Positions 31,212 to 44,761 of a stretch of DNA of 64,000 bases are shown here, in pieces. The notes beneath the pieces were generated by a model. That model was not told the DNA's origin and ran no database searches. It saw only the letters and a list, made by a program, of their open reading frames with translations. Position 1 is the stretch's first letter. Every line of letters starts with the position of its first letter. The position numbers and the translations under genes were made by a program. Source of the DNA: Nyssa sinensis (taxonomy: Eukaryota > Streptophyta > Magnoliopsida > Cornales > Nyssaceae); NCBI GenBank assembly GCA_008638375.1, contig CM018041.1:1426001-1490000 (forward strand). Reading direction: 5' to 3'.

Positions 31212-31670
31212 ATGAGGTCCTTCATTAAACATCATGTCCTTATTCTTGTGTTCTTCTTTGCACTATCTGAAGCTCTTCGCACCAACATACACTTACGAAT
31301 TACAAACGAATTGGAAAAAGGTTCGAACCTTACCATTCATTGTCAATCCGGAGATGACGATCTGGGCGTTCATGTGCTCCAGAACAATCAATTTTTTGAA
31401 TGGCATTTTATGCCCAACATCTGGGGCTCCACTCGTTTCTTTTGCAACTTTAACTGCAAAAAAGGGTACTTCTCTTCTGATGTTTACAGACAAGGAACAT
31501 GTAGTAAACAATGCCAGTGGTTTGTAAGGCCTGACGGTGTATGTTTACAGACTCAGAAGCCTGGCCGTTCATGTTGCTATAAGTGGCCGTCAAGCATTGA
31601 AAATGGAAGGGAAGAGTTGGAGAGTAGAGACACAGCTAAGGAGTATGACGACGTACCTGAATGTTTATGA
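31212..31670 (+). CDS. S-protein homologue (plant self-incompatibility S1 family)
   Basis: A single intronless frame encodes 152 residues. Residues 1-22 form a signal peptide with a hydrophobic core (VLILVFFFALSEA), so a secreted product is expected. The S1-family core follows: an N-terminal beta strand (NIHLRITNEL), LTIHCQSGDDDLGVHVL, FFEWHFMPNIWGSTRFFCNF, and a Cys-rich end with QCQWFVRPDGVC and CCYKW. In poppy the founder protein is the female determinant of self-incompatibility; most plant homologues have no known role. The fold normally ends near the KW motif, whereas here about 28 acidic residues follow, ending in DVPECL. Intron absence is usual for the family. It stands alone, with no pollen-determinant-like partner in view. 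Confidence 0.9.
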   Translation: MRSFIKHHVLILVFFFALSEALRTNIHLRITNELEKGSNLTIHCQSGDDDLGVHVLQNNQFFEWHFMPNIWGSTRFFCNFNCKKGYFSSDVYRQGTCSKQCQWFVRPDGVCLQTQKPGRSCCYKWPSSIENGREELESRDTAKEYDDVPECL

Positions 31671-31964
31671 GGGGGAAAAAATAATAGTCTATGATAAAAC
31701 AAAAACATTTCTCGTTTGAGAATAACATTTAGCAATAAGTAATTGCAGTTGAGTTAATTGAATAAATATTATAATAGATCAATGATAAGGTCTCATCTGT
31801 CCAGTGTAACGAGTCTTGAAAATTGTTTACGTAAAATACGAGTAAGGCAACTCACCATCCACCTCTCCCACACCTTACCCAGTGTTGGAAGTCTTGTTGT
31901 ACCTTGAGTACGGCCTTTAATGAACTCATTAAAATACGATGACGTAGGAGGAGGTAACTGGGAA

Positions 31965-32003
<39 letters not shown>

Positions 32004-32622
32004 CACAGATACAGAACAAATATATATACGATGATGTAGACAAAGAACCCATTTTCTACCACCACAATAGAACAAAAGGACTCCCCTAATCCTCGCATCA
32101 ACCCCATTTTACAGGAAACTGTAAACTAAATTGATTAAAAAAAAAAAACTCGAGAAAATTCACTTATGGCAGAACAGAAAAATAATCACTTGATAAGCTA
32201 AAAGAACTCGAGTAGCTGGCACTTAATCAGTACTTATACATTCGGATTACAACACAACTCTCCCCCTCTTGTGTCTAAAAATTGCATAATATGAAATACG
32301 CCTTACCACTTATGCTTCTTGGCTTTGCTGGTCGACCCACCATGAGATTCCTTATTCTGCAATTAATTTGGATGGAACTTTCTGATGCTTCAATTCTCGC
32401 AGTCTTTTTTTCTAAGTTGCAACACAAGTATAGTTAAGCAATTTCTGAGGATAGACCTTCCAGCTCTTAGAAGAACAGGAAAATAATACGAAAAATGGTA
32501 TCAAACACCAATGTGCCACACAAATAAATTAAGAGGAAAATTATACGTAAACAGCTGCATCAATTTTGCTGGGTTTGTAACTTGAACCACCATGAAATTT
32601 CTCCTTCTACAATATTTGTCTC
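31671..32622. other. Gap between convergent SPH and XRN genes
   Basis: About 950 bp with a TA microsatellite near 31968-31997 and the presumed 3' UTRs of the two convergent genes. No gene is seen. Confidence 0.6.
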
Positions 32623-33393
32623 TTAACACAATTCTTTCTTCTTTTTTATTTTATCCGGGGCACCATGATCTTTGCTCCGTTTCCTTTTTCTAGGTTCACT
32701 ATCAATGTAGTTTTCACCACCTCCATCAACTTCCCTTGCACAATCTGTTTGTCCCAACTTTTGCTGGCATGCCAAAATATCCACATCAGTGTTCTCTACC
32801 CCTTTCGGACAATCCACACCTTCTTGGCATTTTGCAGCTTCAATTTTGTTATCTGGGCCGCCACAACCATCGATCCCTTTGTTTTTTCTAGGTTTCTTTT
32901 TTCTAGGTTCACCATCAATGTTGTTTTCACCAACTCCATCTACATTCCCCTCACAATCTGTTGGTTTCAAGTTTGACTGACATGCTGAGTCATCCACACC
33001 TGCTGCACAGCCCACAGTTTCCCTGCATCCCATGCTTTCTTGCCGCTTTGCAAAATAATACTTGGAGACCAGCTGATGAGCCGATGTCGCTAGACTAGGA
33101 CCTGAGACAGACTTGGGGCATTTTGCAGCTTTGATTTTGTTATCTGGGCCACCATGACCATCGATCCCTTTGTTTTTCCTAGGTTCACCACCAATGTTGT
33201 TTCCACCAACTTCATCTACATCCCCCCCCTCACAATCTGTTGGTTTCAAATTTGACTGACATGCCGAGTCATCCACACCTGCACAGCCCACAGTTTCCCT
33301 GCATCCCATGCTTTCTTGCTGCTTTGCCAAATAATTCTTGGAGACCAGCTGATGAGCCGATGTCTCTAGACTAGGACCTGAGACAGACTTGGG
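32623..33393 (-). repeat. Coding tandem repeat in the XRN C-terminal tail
   Basis: Unit A is 33118-33393 (92 residues), unit B 32827-33117 (97 residues) and partial unit C 32623-32826 (67 residues). A and B share long identical stretches such as [26 protein letters not shown] and RKNKGID; C keeps a degenerate version ending in [20 protein letters not shown]. The basic PRK clusters may act as nuclear localisation signals. Confidence 0.9.
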
Positions 33394-33464
33394 GATGGGC
33401 CTGGAAAATTCACCAAGTACAGAACACATAAGACCACTAGGGCTGGTCACTCAACAGAACATGG

Positions 33465-33497
<33 letters not shown>

Positions 33498-36400
33498 GTA
33501 CCATCAACACAAACAACCCAGATTACCTGGATCATTGAACTTGACATATGAGTTATGTTCGGCATGTAGCAAAATTGAGTGTTGAGTTAGCTAAAATATT
33601 TTCAAATTCCTATGAGCTTGGGTTCAACTCAGATCAGGTGAAAGTAATGGGGTAAAATTCTTGCTATGATGAGCCATTTTAATGATTTCCAGAGATGAAC
33701 TGAATGTGTCCTCAATATTCATAATTAAACAAGGGTCAAATAATTTCACTTTTTTTTGTGGATGTCTGCTGATTGCTGATGAAGTAAACAACTGGATAAA
33801 ATTAATTGCTTTCATTTAATGACATCATATGTACTTGATCATTGCTTGGTGCAATGGTTAAAAGTGGGCCTAACATTCATGAGAATGCAGGTTTTCTGAA
33901 GGCTGGAAGGTAGGCCTGAAAGAAATCAACCCCTCAACATATGAATTGAACAGGACTACCATTGCCTAGGAATGTGTATTTGATGATATAATCAATGAAT
34001 GTTTACATTAACCCAGCCAGCTGATGTTTTAAGGAGTGGAAGCCAGATTTACTTTGGCAAACAATTGTTCCTAAAATGAACAAGATTTTTGCCAGCTCTG
34101 TTTGGCAAACAGTTTAATATTCAATACACGATTATTCAGAAGCTAGTTATCTTTCCCAACAGTTGCTATTCTTCCCTTCCAGAGTGAGTGAGTGTGTGTG
34201 TGTGTGTGTGTGTGTGACAGACAGAGAGAGAGAGAGAGTTGATTGGAAATGCTCACCTTTCAGAAAAATTTCGTCCAAAAGTAGTTGACTTCTCATGCCA
34301 CAAAACGGGTGGAGGTAGGACATGATGCTTGCTGATAGACTGATATAAAATAAATACAAAATACATGTTAAAGGAAAATAGAGGAAAGAGAAAAGGACAG
34401 AAAGAAGGGGGAGAGGGGGGGGGGGGGGAGAACATTAGATGGAGGATCTGGACGAGGAAAGACTAATTTTTGGCTGAATACAAGTTAAAAAGCCTACAGT
34501 TCCATCTCATGAGAATAGAATAGAGATGATTTCAAGTAGATTCCACCTGCTAAAGCAAGGTGGCATGATACCAATTTAAGGTTTAATATCAGCAGAAAAA
34601 GCTGACATCATTTCCATCCCTTGAGAGATCGAGCAGATTTTGTTTAATCCAGGACAGAACTTTCTAGCACATTAATTGAATAGTTGAGTTTGGAAGCAAA
34701 TTAGAAAGATATAAACCATTACATACCATGCTGGGCATAATTACACCTTTTGGTGGTCTTGGGATGTGAAACTGAAAAGAAGGGCATTTATAGAAGACAG
34801 ATCTGCAAAGGACAGAGTACAGAACTATTAACATAATACAACAAAATAGTGACCTAACACATGGTTCAGTCTACATTTGAAGCAGATATAACGATCCACA
34901 GAAAGCATACATGACTTTATTCTTTGCTATACTCTCCATGTCATCAATTGGTGAATAGATCTCCACAGGACAGACAGGTTTATCAGAAATGTACATGTAT
35001 CCATTCATTCCGCCGCTGCATGACAATACCATTTAGTTACCTCTAGAATTGTAAAATTCATTATCACTTCAATGAGAAGGAAAACTCCAACCAGCAAAAC
35101 TAAGGCACAGATGAGAAGCAAGAAATTCAAATAAAGCCTTTTTGGTAAAGAAAGCATAAAATCATAGGGAATCCAATCCTTTGGATCAGAAATTCCTGGA
35201 ACCTTGTCAAGCTAGCAGATCAAGTTATCTACAATAACAAAGGTTTGAAGTTTCTGTGCAAGAAAGTGGACAGGATCAAATGGTAAATGATCAAAGTCTA
35301 GATCTGGTGAGAGTGGGGAAACATGAAAGTATCAACATTTGGGCTTTTCATTTGGGCTTAGAAAAGCCCAAATGAATGCACTCCTTGGGCCTTCAACAGG
35401 AATCCAGAGATGTGCAGGGCAGTTGGGTTATAAGCCTAAGGTTAAATCAAAACGCAAATGGAACTGCCAATCTGCAGAGCCTGCATCCCCGGGCCGGAAA
35501 ACTACTGCTACTGCATCAGCATGTCAACCAATAATGCAGGGTGAAACATGCGGAGGATGAGGCATGTCTTTTAGACAAAGAAGAGAGGCTCGAACTGAAC
35601 AAAAGGCAGTAGTCCTCACCTACCCATGGTGGTATTGTGTCAGGTTGCACCTCCTCAGCAAGTAAATATCTCTACATGTCTAAAATTTTATGCTTTTATT
35701 CATTGAACATTTGAACAACATCCTAAATATGGTTTTCAAATCTGAAAAGAAATCATGGCAGATATTGATAATACCAAGAATCCAAAGTGATACTAACGAT
35801 GGCATTGATTCCTTCCTCCTCTGTTCCCTCCCCCTTCCCTCTCCTCCTCTCCCTACACTAACTAATCCAAAAGCACATTCTGACGTAGTCAAACCAGAAG
35901 CAACAAGAATTTAAGAAAAAAAATAATTGCAGCAACATAGCCTCAAATAAACATTCCAAACTTGAATTTACAACTTGAACCCTACCAAGTTCTATTAATC
36001 CCATTGCAGATCCCAACTCCTAGTCTGAATCATACTAATTCAAGGAACATCTTACATATGCAAGGTTCAAAAATTCAAGTGTCTTTCCAAGTAAGGAACT
36101 TGTCTAGGATCTAAACATATCAGAATTTTAATCTCAACTACTTAAGCGCAATTGCACAAAAATAGTAATAACTATAACAAAATAATATGAAGTCTGCAAA
36201 AACAATAACAAATCTTCTACTTGAAAAGCTCTTCTCCATAATGATGACGCACCTGGCTTCAGGGTTGATTTTCCGTTTGACTTTAGCCCTGGACAGTTTC
36301 GGATGATCTTTTTTCCGGTTACAAAAAGTAAAAATCTTCACTGCTAAAGGATGTGAAATGTGAACAAATAATAAATCCAGGCCCAGACTATTTCTTTGTT

Positions 36401-39400
36401 TTTCATCATCCTAATGACAACAATACCATTCAGAAACTATGTTTAAAAATAAAAAAAAAAAATTGCATGAAAATATGTCTACTCAAGCATACCGTCAATG
36501 TGTGTTCCACTTTTGCAATCTCTTCAAGAAGGCGGGATTCACTAACAAACGGTAATTTGCAAATAGCCTGCCAATCCAGGGAAATAAAATGAAAACAAGC
36601 ATCATACAGTGAAACCAATTGAAACTTTAACCGTAATTTTGAACATTTTCAAACTTTATTAATACAATACTTCCTGTTGCAAGCAATTATAAAAAGCATC
36701 TAGAGTCACACCTTACAGGAGTATGTAATACCAATAAGGGAGTCACCCAAAACAACATTCTCTACCATATTTTAAGTTGATTCATATAGAGGGGTGAGCA
36801 GAGCACCACCAAAAATCATGTTGCAGGGAAACCTTGATGAAAGCTTAAAAGAAGCTCGAGTTAGGATTGTTATAGGAGTCCCACATGCTATCAGATGTGG
36901 TTTGGGTAATTAAGATATCAATGGGTTTCTATTGTCAATAGTTTGGCCCTATGTAAGAAATTGAGAAGTTATGATGCTAGCTAACAAAAATTATATATTC
37001 AATTAACATCAGTCACTATATTGACTTTGATTATTTTAAATGAGATGATGGTCTGACCCAATCATAAACATGATGGTTTCGGGTTTGCAATTCACAACTC
37101 AATTATAACCCGGTCAGGTCATAATTACACCCCGTTTTGCTGAATCAATGCAATTTCTTAAGATACTTCCATTAGTGATGTAGGAACAATTTTAGTTCAT
37201 GTCATTCCTTTGTGTTTAGGTTGCAGCCTCTTGGCTCTTTACACTACTATTAAGTTATCACGAAAAAAAATTAACCACTTTATTGGTTAACAATGCTAAT
37301 ATGATCCTTTGAAATGATTTACCTACGTTCGTAATAAGTCCACTGATTCTGGTAATATGGCAACAAGAAGGAGAGCACTATGCATCTCAAAGGCTACGAG
37401 GCAAGAGAAATGTCACCTATCCATAGACTTAAATAGTTGATATTGAGCTCTCTCCATTTTTGGATGTTCAAGAAATTAATGGAATCTTTACACTCTTTTG
37501 CTAATTTATAGAATTATAGGTGGCTTGTCCAGGAGCTTAGTTGTTTGGTCCTATATACACTGCATGTTGGTCCTGTATACACTTTTATCCATAATACCAA
37601 TATCTCTTATCAATATAAACAAATAAATAATAAATAAAGTAAAAGAAATGCACAAAAAGCATCATTTAAGGCAGTTACAAAACTTTCTCAAGTAAACAGA
37701 TAACAACAAATGCGCAAGTCAGGCCAACTTAAAAACACAATTTTAGCTGCCAAACCAAAAACAGATGACACCAGGTCTTGGATTCTTGGTGATATGATAG
37801 TACAATTAAGAAGATAAACTGGGTGATGACTAGATCAACAGTAGAGCTTGTAGCAAATTGGAAGAGGGAGTAGAATGGGGCATAGCATTGGAGAAGTGTG
37901 GCAAGTGGCTCTGCTATGTCTATGGTTGATCATATTGACAGAAAGGAATAGGTAAGTCCTTTGACAGAGTGAAGTCTCCTATTTGGGTAATTAAGCATAT
38001 GATGCTGAACTCTTTATCTTTTACATCATTGGTGATAGACTCCCATGTAGATTCTTTTGGGAATATGAGGGATATAGTTTTTGAAATGTTTGGGGCTTTT
38101 ATGGTATAGATCTTGTATAGTTTAGTGTATACTCAGTTTGTATACGGGTGCAACCCCTTTGTGCTACCTAATGAAATCTTACTTATAAAAACATGTAATA
38201 CGAACAAACACAAAGGAAACACAAACAGGCACACAATTGCTAAACAAATCAAAGTATGATCTGTGAAGATCTGTATTCAACAAGTCATGCATATTGCAGA
38301 TCTCCGCATAATTCCAACTTCAGGACAAAATATATAAAAAAAAAAAAAGGCTTAATCAACCCAATTAGACTTTGCATGTAGAATAATAAAGAAATAAGAA
38401 TTCAGCCAGAAAGGAAATGATTCTAAAGTTATGTAATCAATTCCCAAACAGCCAGCCCATTTGGATTAACACTACATATGAGAACTCAAAATCAGCTGAT
38501 ACCTGCCAGGCAAAACGTTTTCCATTCATATCAAGCTCAAAATCTGCCAGCAAATTCCACAATTACATACAATAAATGAGTATAATTTTTTTAAAAAAAT
38601 CTCTATTAGAAATTTAATTATTTGCATAGAGAAACCCTACCAGTAGGATAAAAATCCGAAATAGGTGAAGACGCATCCATCATCAATTGCCTGTAAAACA
38701 AAGGAAGAGCATGTGCACTGCGCGCACAACTATTGGTCAAATGCTGATTATATAAATAACGTCCAGTCAAAGAAGTGAACATATTAAGTTAGGAACCTTG
38801 CAGCAGGTAATACAGCCATTAACTGATCAATCGGCTTGAAGGGTTTCCCAAGAGTGAAATGAATTCCCAACTGATCAAGACCATAAAAATCTGAAGCAAA
38901 TGGAGCATAGTGATAGGGATAAAACCTGCAGGATTGTGTAAATCACATGAATCAACTACCACTAGTTTTAAAATTCAAACAAATATTTGAAGAAATATTT
39001 CCTCAAATATGAGCAAGTATCAAACAATCCTGAAAACTTCATTTCCCATTAATGCAAAAATTGATTTGATCAAGCCCAAAAGATGAAAAGTAATCTCAGT
39101 AGGTGAGTTTACATATATGTGGCAGCAAAACTTCGGTACTCCCCCTTGCTTCTTGCATTCCCCTTCTGAGTGAAAGGGACATTCATGGGTACATCATCAG
39201 CACGTGTACATGTGTCTGTGCATGTACATAGATGGAGGAAGAAAATAAACAAAATATCCTTCCACAAAAAGGACAACTCGATTAAACAAAACCTTGTCCT
39301 AACAATTTAGGGTTTCCTAAATAAATCCTGTATCACCATTTCTACTTTGTCTATGCCCATAACATTAGTTAGACGACATGCTATTGTCAACCCATGTTAG

Positions 39401-42400
39401 TTTTGGTTTTCCCCTTCCCTGCAATTTAAAACATATCAATCTTCCTCACTGGTATAATTATGGTCTTCGTTGCACATAATCAAATCACCTCAGGTAATTT
39501 TCTCTCATTTATCTTTTTTTAATAACTGTAAAGATATATTATAAGCACCCCAAGGAGGCGGAACCCACATTTCTCTCATTTATCTTCAATTGGTGCTATT
39601 TCCACCATCTTACTACTCATTTCTAATTTTATCACTTCTTGTCTTGCACACATCCATTTTAACATCAACCACACATTTTATAAATATGTTGTTTCTTAGT
39701 CACCCAACCTTCTACCTTATTAATTATAGTTGATCTAATAACTATTTCATAGAATCTCTCTCTTAGCTTTATAATTATATGTTATATACTAAAAGCATTA
39801 CTCCACTTAACCCATCTTACTTAAATTTATGAGCAACATTATCTCCAACCTCTCCCTCCTTGTGAATAATTTGAGCCTATGTAACCTAAGTGTTAATTCT
39901 TTGGTATCTCTTGACCCCTAATCTCGCAAGGTCCCATTTGTATTCCTAGTTTTGCTAAAGTTTCATTGCATCTATTTAATTTTATCCTACTCATCTTGAA
40001 TGCTCTTAATTCTACAGCTTCTCCCCAAACATTTATTTTAGCATTTATCTTTACTTTAGTTCTTGTCAATTAAACATTTTTAATAAGTTTTCATCAATTA
40101 AACAATATCATCAACAAATAGCATACACTATGAAACTGTAACCTATATGTGTGTATTCATTTCACACAGAAAGATAGGGGTTTAGCATCAACCCTTGATA
40201 TAAGAGGATCTCTTACATAATGTTTAAAATAAGTATTCATGTAATACTTCTTTTCAGGTCCACATAAAGCTCATGTGAGCAAGGCCGCCCATAAGAAGAG
40301 ATTGTGTATATAACTTATACTTATTAGACATACAAGTGAATAATAAATAAAGCATTGTAAGGATACTATCAAATCTCACCGATCAAAAAAAAAAAAAAGA
40401 GGATACTCTCAAATTTCAAAGTATACTCTCAACTGATAATAAAGATAAGTGTTAGTAGTAGCATGGGAATCGCATTAACGAATGTAATACTATAATAAAT
40501 AAAGAGAATACAGCAGAGACCATTGCCAGGAGCATACTCCTTGGTAGTAATAATGCATGACCCAACATATCCCTTCCATGTACTTCAGGACCTACAAAAG
40601 TAGCAAGTTAACAAAGTGAACACGACATAGAGAAAACTGAAGGAAACTACCAATGAACCAATTCAAGAGATGTAGTCCATTAGGTATGTGGCAAAAATCC
40701 TGTTTCCTCCATTTGGTTAAAAAAGAAGACAACGAAGAAGCAGAATTCCTTACTGTGTGTTTTCGGACTTTCTCCCTGTCAACATCAGTTTCAACTTCAA
40801 ACTTTTCAGCATAGTATCCTTCCTTCCAACCCTCCTCTCCTAGTTCAGCCTGACAAAGCAAGGCTTAATTTAAAGATGTAAAAGTGGGAGACTATTAACA
40901 GTTCATTTTCAGAGTAAGATTAAAAATCAAAAAAAAAAACTGATTAAGCAACCTTGTCAACCACAGAATTTGCAACATCAGATACATGGTTTAGTTCTGA
41001 ATCTTCTTAACATTGGCTGGCCGGTTCCAATGGTAATTACAGTACAAAAATTTCTAACTTCTAGTAAATCAGATTCATTTTACATCAAACATCTGAAATT
41101 ACAACTTGAAAAGTTGAATATGTAATACTTACACTAACCGACAAATTTCGAAAGCGAATCCCCATATCCTTTTGTTCCTGCATGAAGGATAATGTATTGC
41201 TATTTAGTGCTTTCACAGTAGCCAACCTAAGAGAGAATACAACTGTGAAGTGCTTTACGCCTCAACTTATGCACGTTAATGATAACAATAATTGATCCAA
41301 TTTAATAGTGGTGAACTCTATTCTGTTTTGATGAATAAAATTTTTACCTAAGATTATTTGGTAACTCAAAAACAATAGTAAGTTGACTTATTTCTCAAAC
41401 CGAAGATGGCTAAAATGGAATATTGGAATTCCCTAGTCTGCCACAAAAGAAAAATGATGCTCAAGTAAGATTACTGTAAGAAGCACGTCAATGGATCCAC
41501 AACACATACAAGGTTGCATTGCGGTGACTTCAAAAGGGAGCTTTTTATTAAGTTTTCCGTGCTGAAAATTGTGAAGGCCCATGGTTCTAAGATCTCTGAC
41601 CTTGGGAAGGGCACTGAAGTCCACTATAGAAAACAAAACCCAAACAGCATTTCATTTGTGGAGAAGTTCCAATGACATCATTGACATATGGTCATTTGAT
41701 TTAGCATGGCAAGAGTTTTCATTAGCAGAATGATGAACATCATTTATAACCATTTTGTACATGACTAGGATGATTAGCACCTCACAAATAACCTATTAGA
41801 CCTCCAAGAGTTCAGAAATATTCACTTGCAATATAAAATGTTAGCAACTGTAAATGACCAATATATTGTGTGTCACATGATGCACTATTGTGCTAACAAT
41901 TGCAAGTCTATTATAACTATTATCTGACGGGATAAAAAATGTAAGATAAATTTATATATACATGCATATGTATATACACATGTCTCTATTTGTGAGACAT
42001 CCAATTCTATGTTTGTGTATTGTGCAACACCAGACCACTGCACTGTAAATGCTAGGAATAGCATAGGATCGGCAAGTTTCAAGTATAGGACAAAGTTGAA
42101 GACCAAAAAGAACACGTACAACAAGCCTGGATGCAAAAAAGAACCAAAGAGAGTAAGAATGAAGTCAAATCCGAGAGAAAAGATAAGTTCCACCAACAAA
42201 AGGAGTGCACAAGCATAAAAAATGACTAAGGAACTGAAGAATGACCTAAAGACGGACAAATTAGGTCCTTGAGAAATTTAACTTGGTCGACCAACCATAT
42301 GAGTTGGACAACCAATATTGGTCCACTAGCCAACTTGGACAACTACTTTTTCCCCCGGATAGGTAAGAGTTGTAAGACACCCATTTGTCCCAATTGGGCC

Positions 42401-44666
42401 CAACTTGGATGAACAATTCAACAATTGGTCAACCAGTTTTGATCTAGTAGAACACTTGGACTACCAAGTTGTGGTTGTTGACTAAGTGTAGTCCAGTAGT
42501 AACCCAGAGTATCACTCAGAAAAAGTTAGTCGACCAACCTCAAATTTGGTTGGCTAAGTTGGGCCCAACAAGCAACTCGGATAACCAAATTGCAGAAAAT
42601 TTAAAAAAAAAATAGCCGTTAATTGATATATATACCAAATGTCATCAAAGAGAAAAGCTAATGGTGCCAAAGTGTGTCTTAAGTGTGAGAGAAGTTAAAA
42701 CAACTTCCAAGAGCTTTCCTTGAGCAAAAATCACTACAAAATCACATAGTCATATCATATTGAGAGAGCATGATTGTAAGAACACACCACACAAAAGATA
42801 CTTATCAACAAAAACACACACACAGATTGGAGAAGAAACTAAAGGAAGGAACATCACTTGTCTCCAAAGCTCTATATTGAGGTAAATTCATTTTAATATT
42901 TGTGTAATATAGACACAAATCACCTCACACACCATTCCCTCATCTTCTAAGTGAGGAAATGTAAATTAAAATTAGTTCTAGGTGAACCATATACTTGCAC
43001 AAATTGAAAAGCTAGACTGAAAGCCTAGTATTGAACCAATACGTTGGTTGGTGTCAATCAAGTGGGATTAAACTACCAAGGAAAATCCTAACGTTGAACC
43101 AACACAATGGTTGGTGAACCAAGTGTTACAAAACCTTCAATGGTTCTAGGTTAGCCTTGGAAACCTAGGTAAATCCTAGTACGTAAACATTAGGAAGGTT
43201 GTAAGTTCTCCAAGGAATAAAACTTACATTGTAAGGTCTTTGGGTGAACCTTGAAAATCCTCTTGATAATAGAAAATCCATAAGGAACAAGAAGAGGACG
43301 TAGGCAATTTGGCCAAATCTCGTGTTCAATTTATTCATTTATTTTGATTATGAACTCCAAATGAATGGATGAGATGATCCTCCATCATTGCCATTACATA
43401 TGTAAGTCATTTGATCAATTGTAATTTATTCAACCATTAATTAGTGGTTGTAGTTTAGGTTGTACATGATTGCTTTCACTTAACATTGTAATCTACAATA
43501 GAAGGGAATGGGACCAAAATTCATCCATAATTGACTTGGGCTAAATCAAAGCAATTTGCCTCATGTGGTGTATTTGGACTGAAAGGAGCAATAGGGTCTT
43601 CAAAGATCGGGAGCTCTCTATTCCTTTCTTTAAAGATGTCTTTTTGCGCTTATTATTTTTTTGGGCCAAAGAGGCTTTTCCTGTAAATGTCTCTTCTTTT
43701 GTAGATTATTTTGGGATCTTTTAACCATATGTAACCTTTTGGGGTTTTTGCCCCTGTAGCCCTTCTTGGGCTCATTTATATGATATACATCTCTTACTTA
43801 TTAAAAAAAAAAAGAAGAAGCCTAAAATTTTAGTTAGAACACCACAAGCTTGCTAAGCTTTTGAGCCATAATATTGTGGCCTCTTTCTACAAGTTGTTGG
43901 AACAGCAGACTTGAGGCGTTAAAAAAGATGCCCTAATTGCAGATTATGTAGCTCATGTAAGAGGTGATCTTGTGTGGAGTCCTTTCTTTCAAAGGGATTT
44001 CCGAGAGAAGGAGTTGGAAGAGGTGGTGGGGTTAGGTGGGGATGCTATAGAGAGGGCAAGGAGGATGAGATGGTTTGGACGTGAACAATCATGAAAAGTT
44101 CATTGCGCATTCAGTTCAATGTCCATTCATTCTATAATGTGTTGAGGGATAGAGGTGTGGAGTCTTTTCCTTGGAAGCTGGTGTAGTGATCTCAAGTTCC
44201 TTCTAAAGTGGTCTTTTTGCTTGGTCGGCAGCTTAGGGCACAATTTTGACCATTGATAACCTTAGGCGGAGGGAATTTCATCTAGCTAGCCGTTGTTGTA
44301 GGTGTAAGAGTGGAAACAGTGGATCACCTTATTTTCCATTGCAAGATGGCAAGTAATGTGTGGAGCTTGATCTTCTCTTTGTTTGGTTGTTTTTGGGTAA
44401 TGTTGACCACAACTAGAGAGCTATTTTTAAGTTTGAGGTGTAGCCAGGTCAGAAAGGAAATGGGGATTGCATGGAGTTTGCCTTGTGCGGTGCTTATGCA
44501 GGGAGAAAAATAGGAGAAAAAAATTAGGGGATGTAGCAATACCCTTCGTGCCCTAAAGATAATTTTTAGCGGGTTTTCTAATTAGTATATGTAGTGAGGT
44601 GATAATTGCTCATTTCGTACTATGTCCACAAAATTAGAGAGACCCGTAACATGTACCCTTGAAGAT

Positions 44667-44761
<95 letters not shown>

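Noticed and set aside
31234..31527. Second frame overlapping the S-protein homologue
   Set aside because: It is out of frame with all S1-family motifs and lacks a signal peptide of its own.
33833..33990. Possible SINE head (TTGGTGCAATGGTTAAAA)
   Set aside because: It is A-box-like only; no B-box, poly-A end or target duplication could be found.
41885..42259. 124-residue minus-strand frame, hydrophobic
   Set aside because: It lies inside XRN intron 10, AT-rich with repeated Phe and Leu codons, and has no recognisable family.
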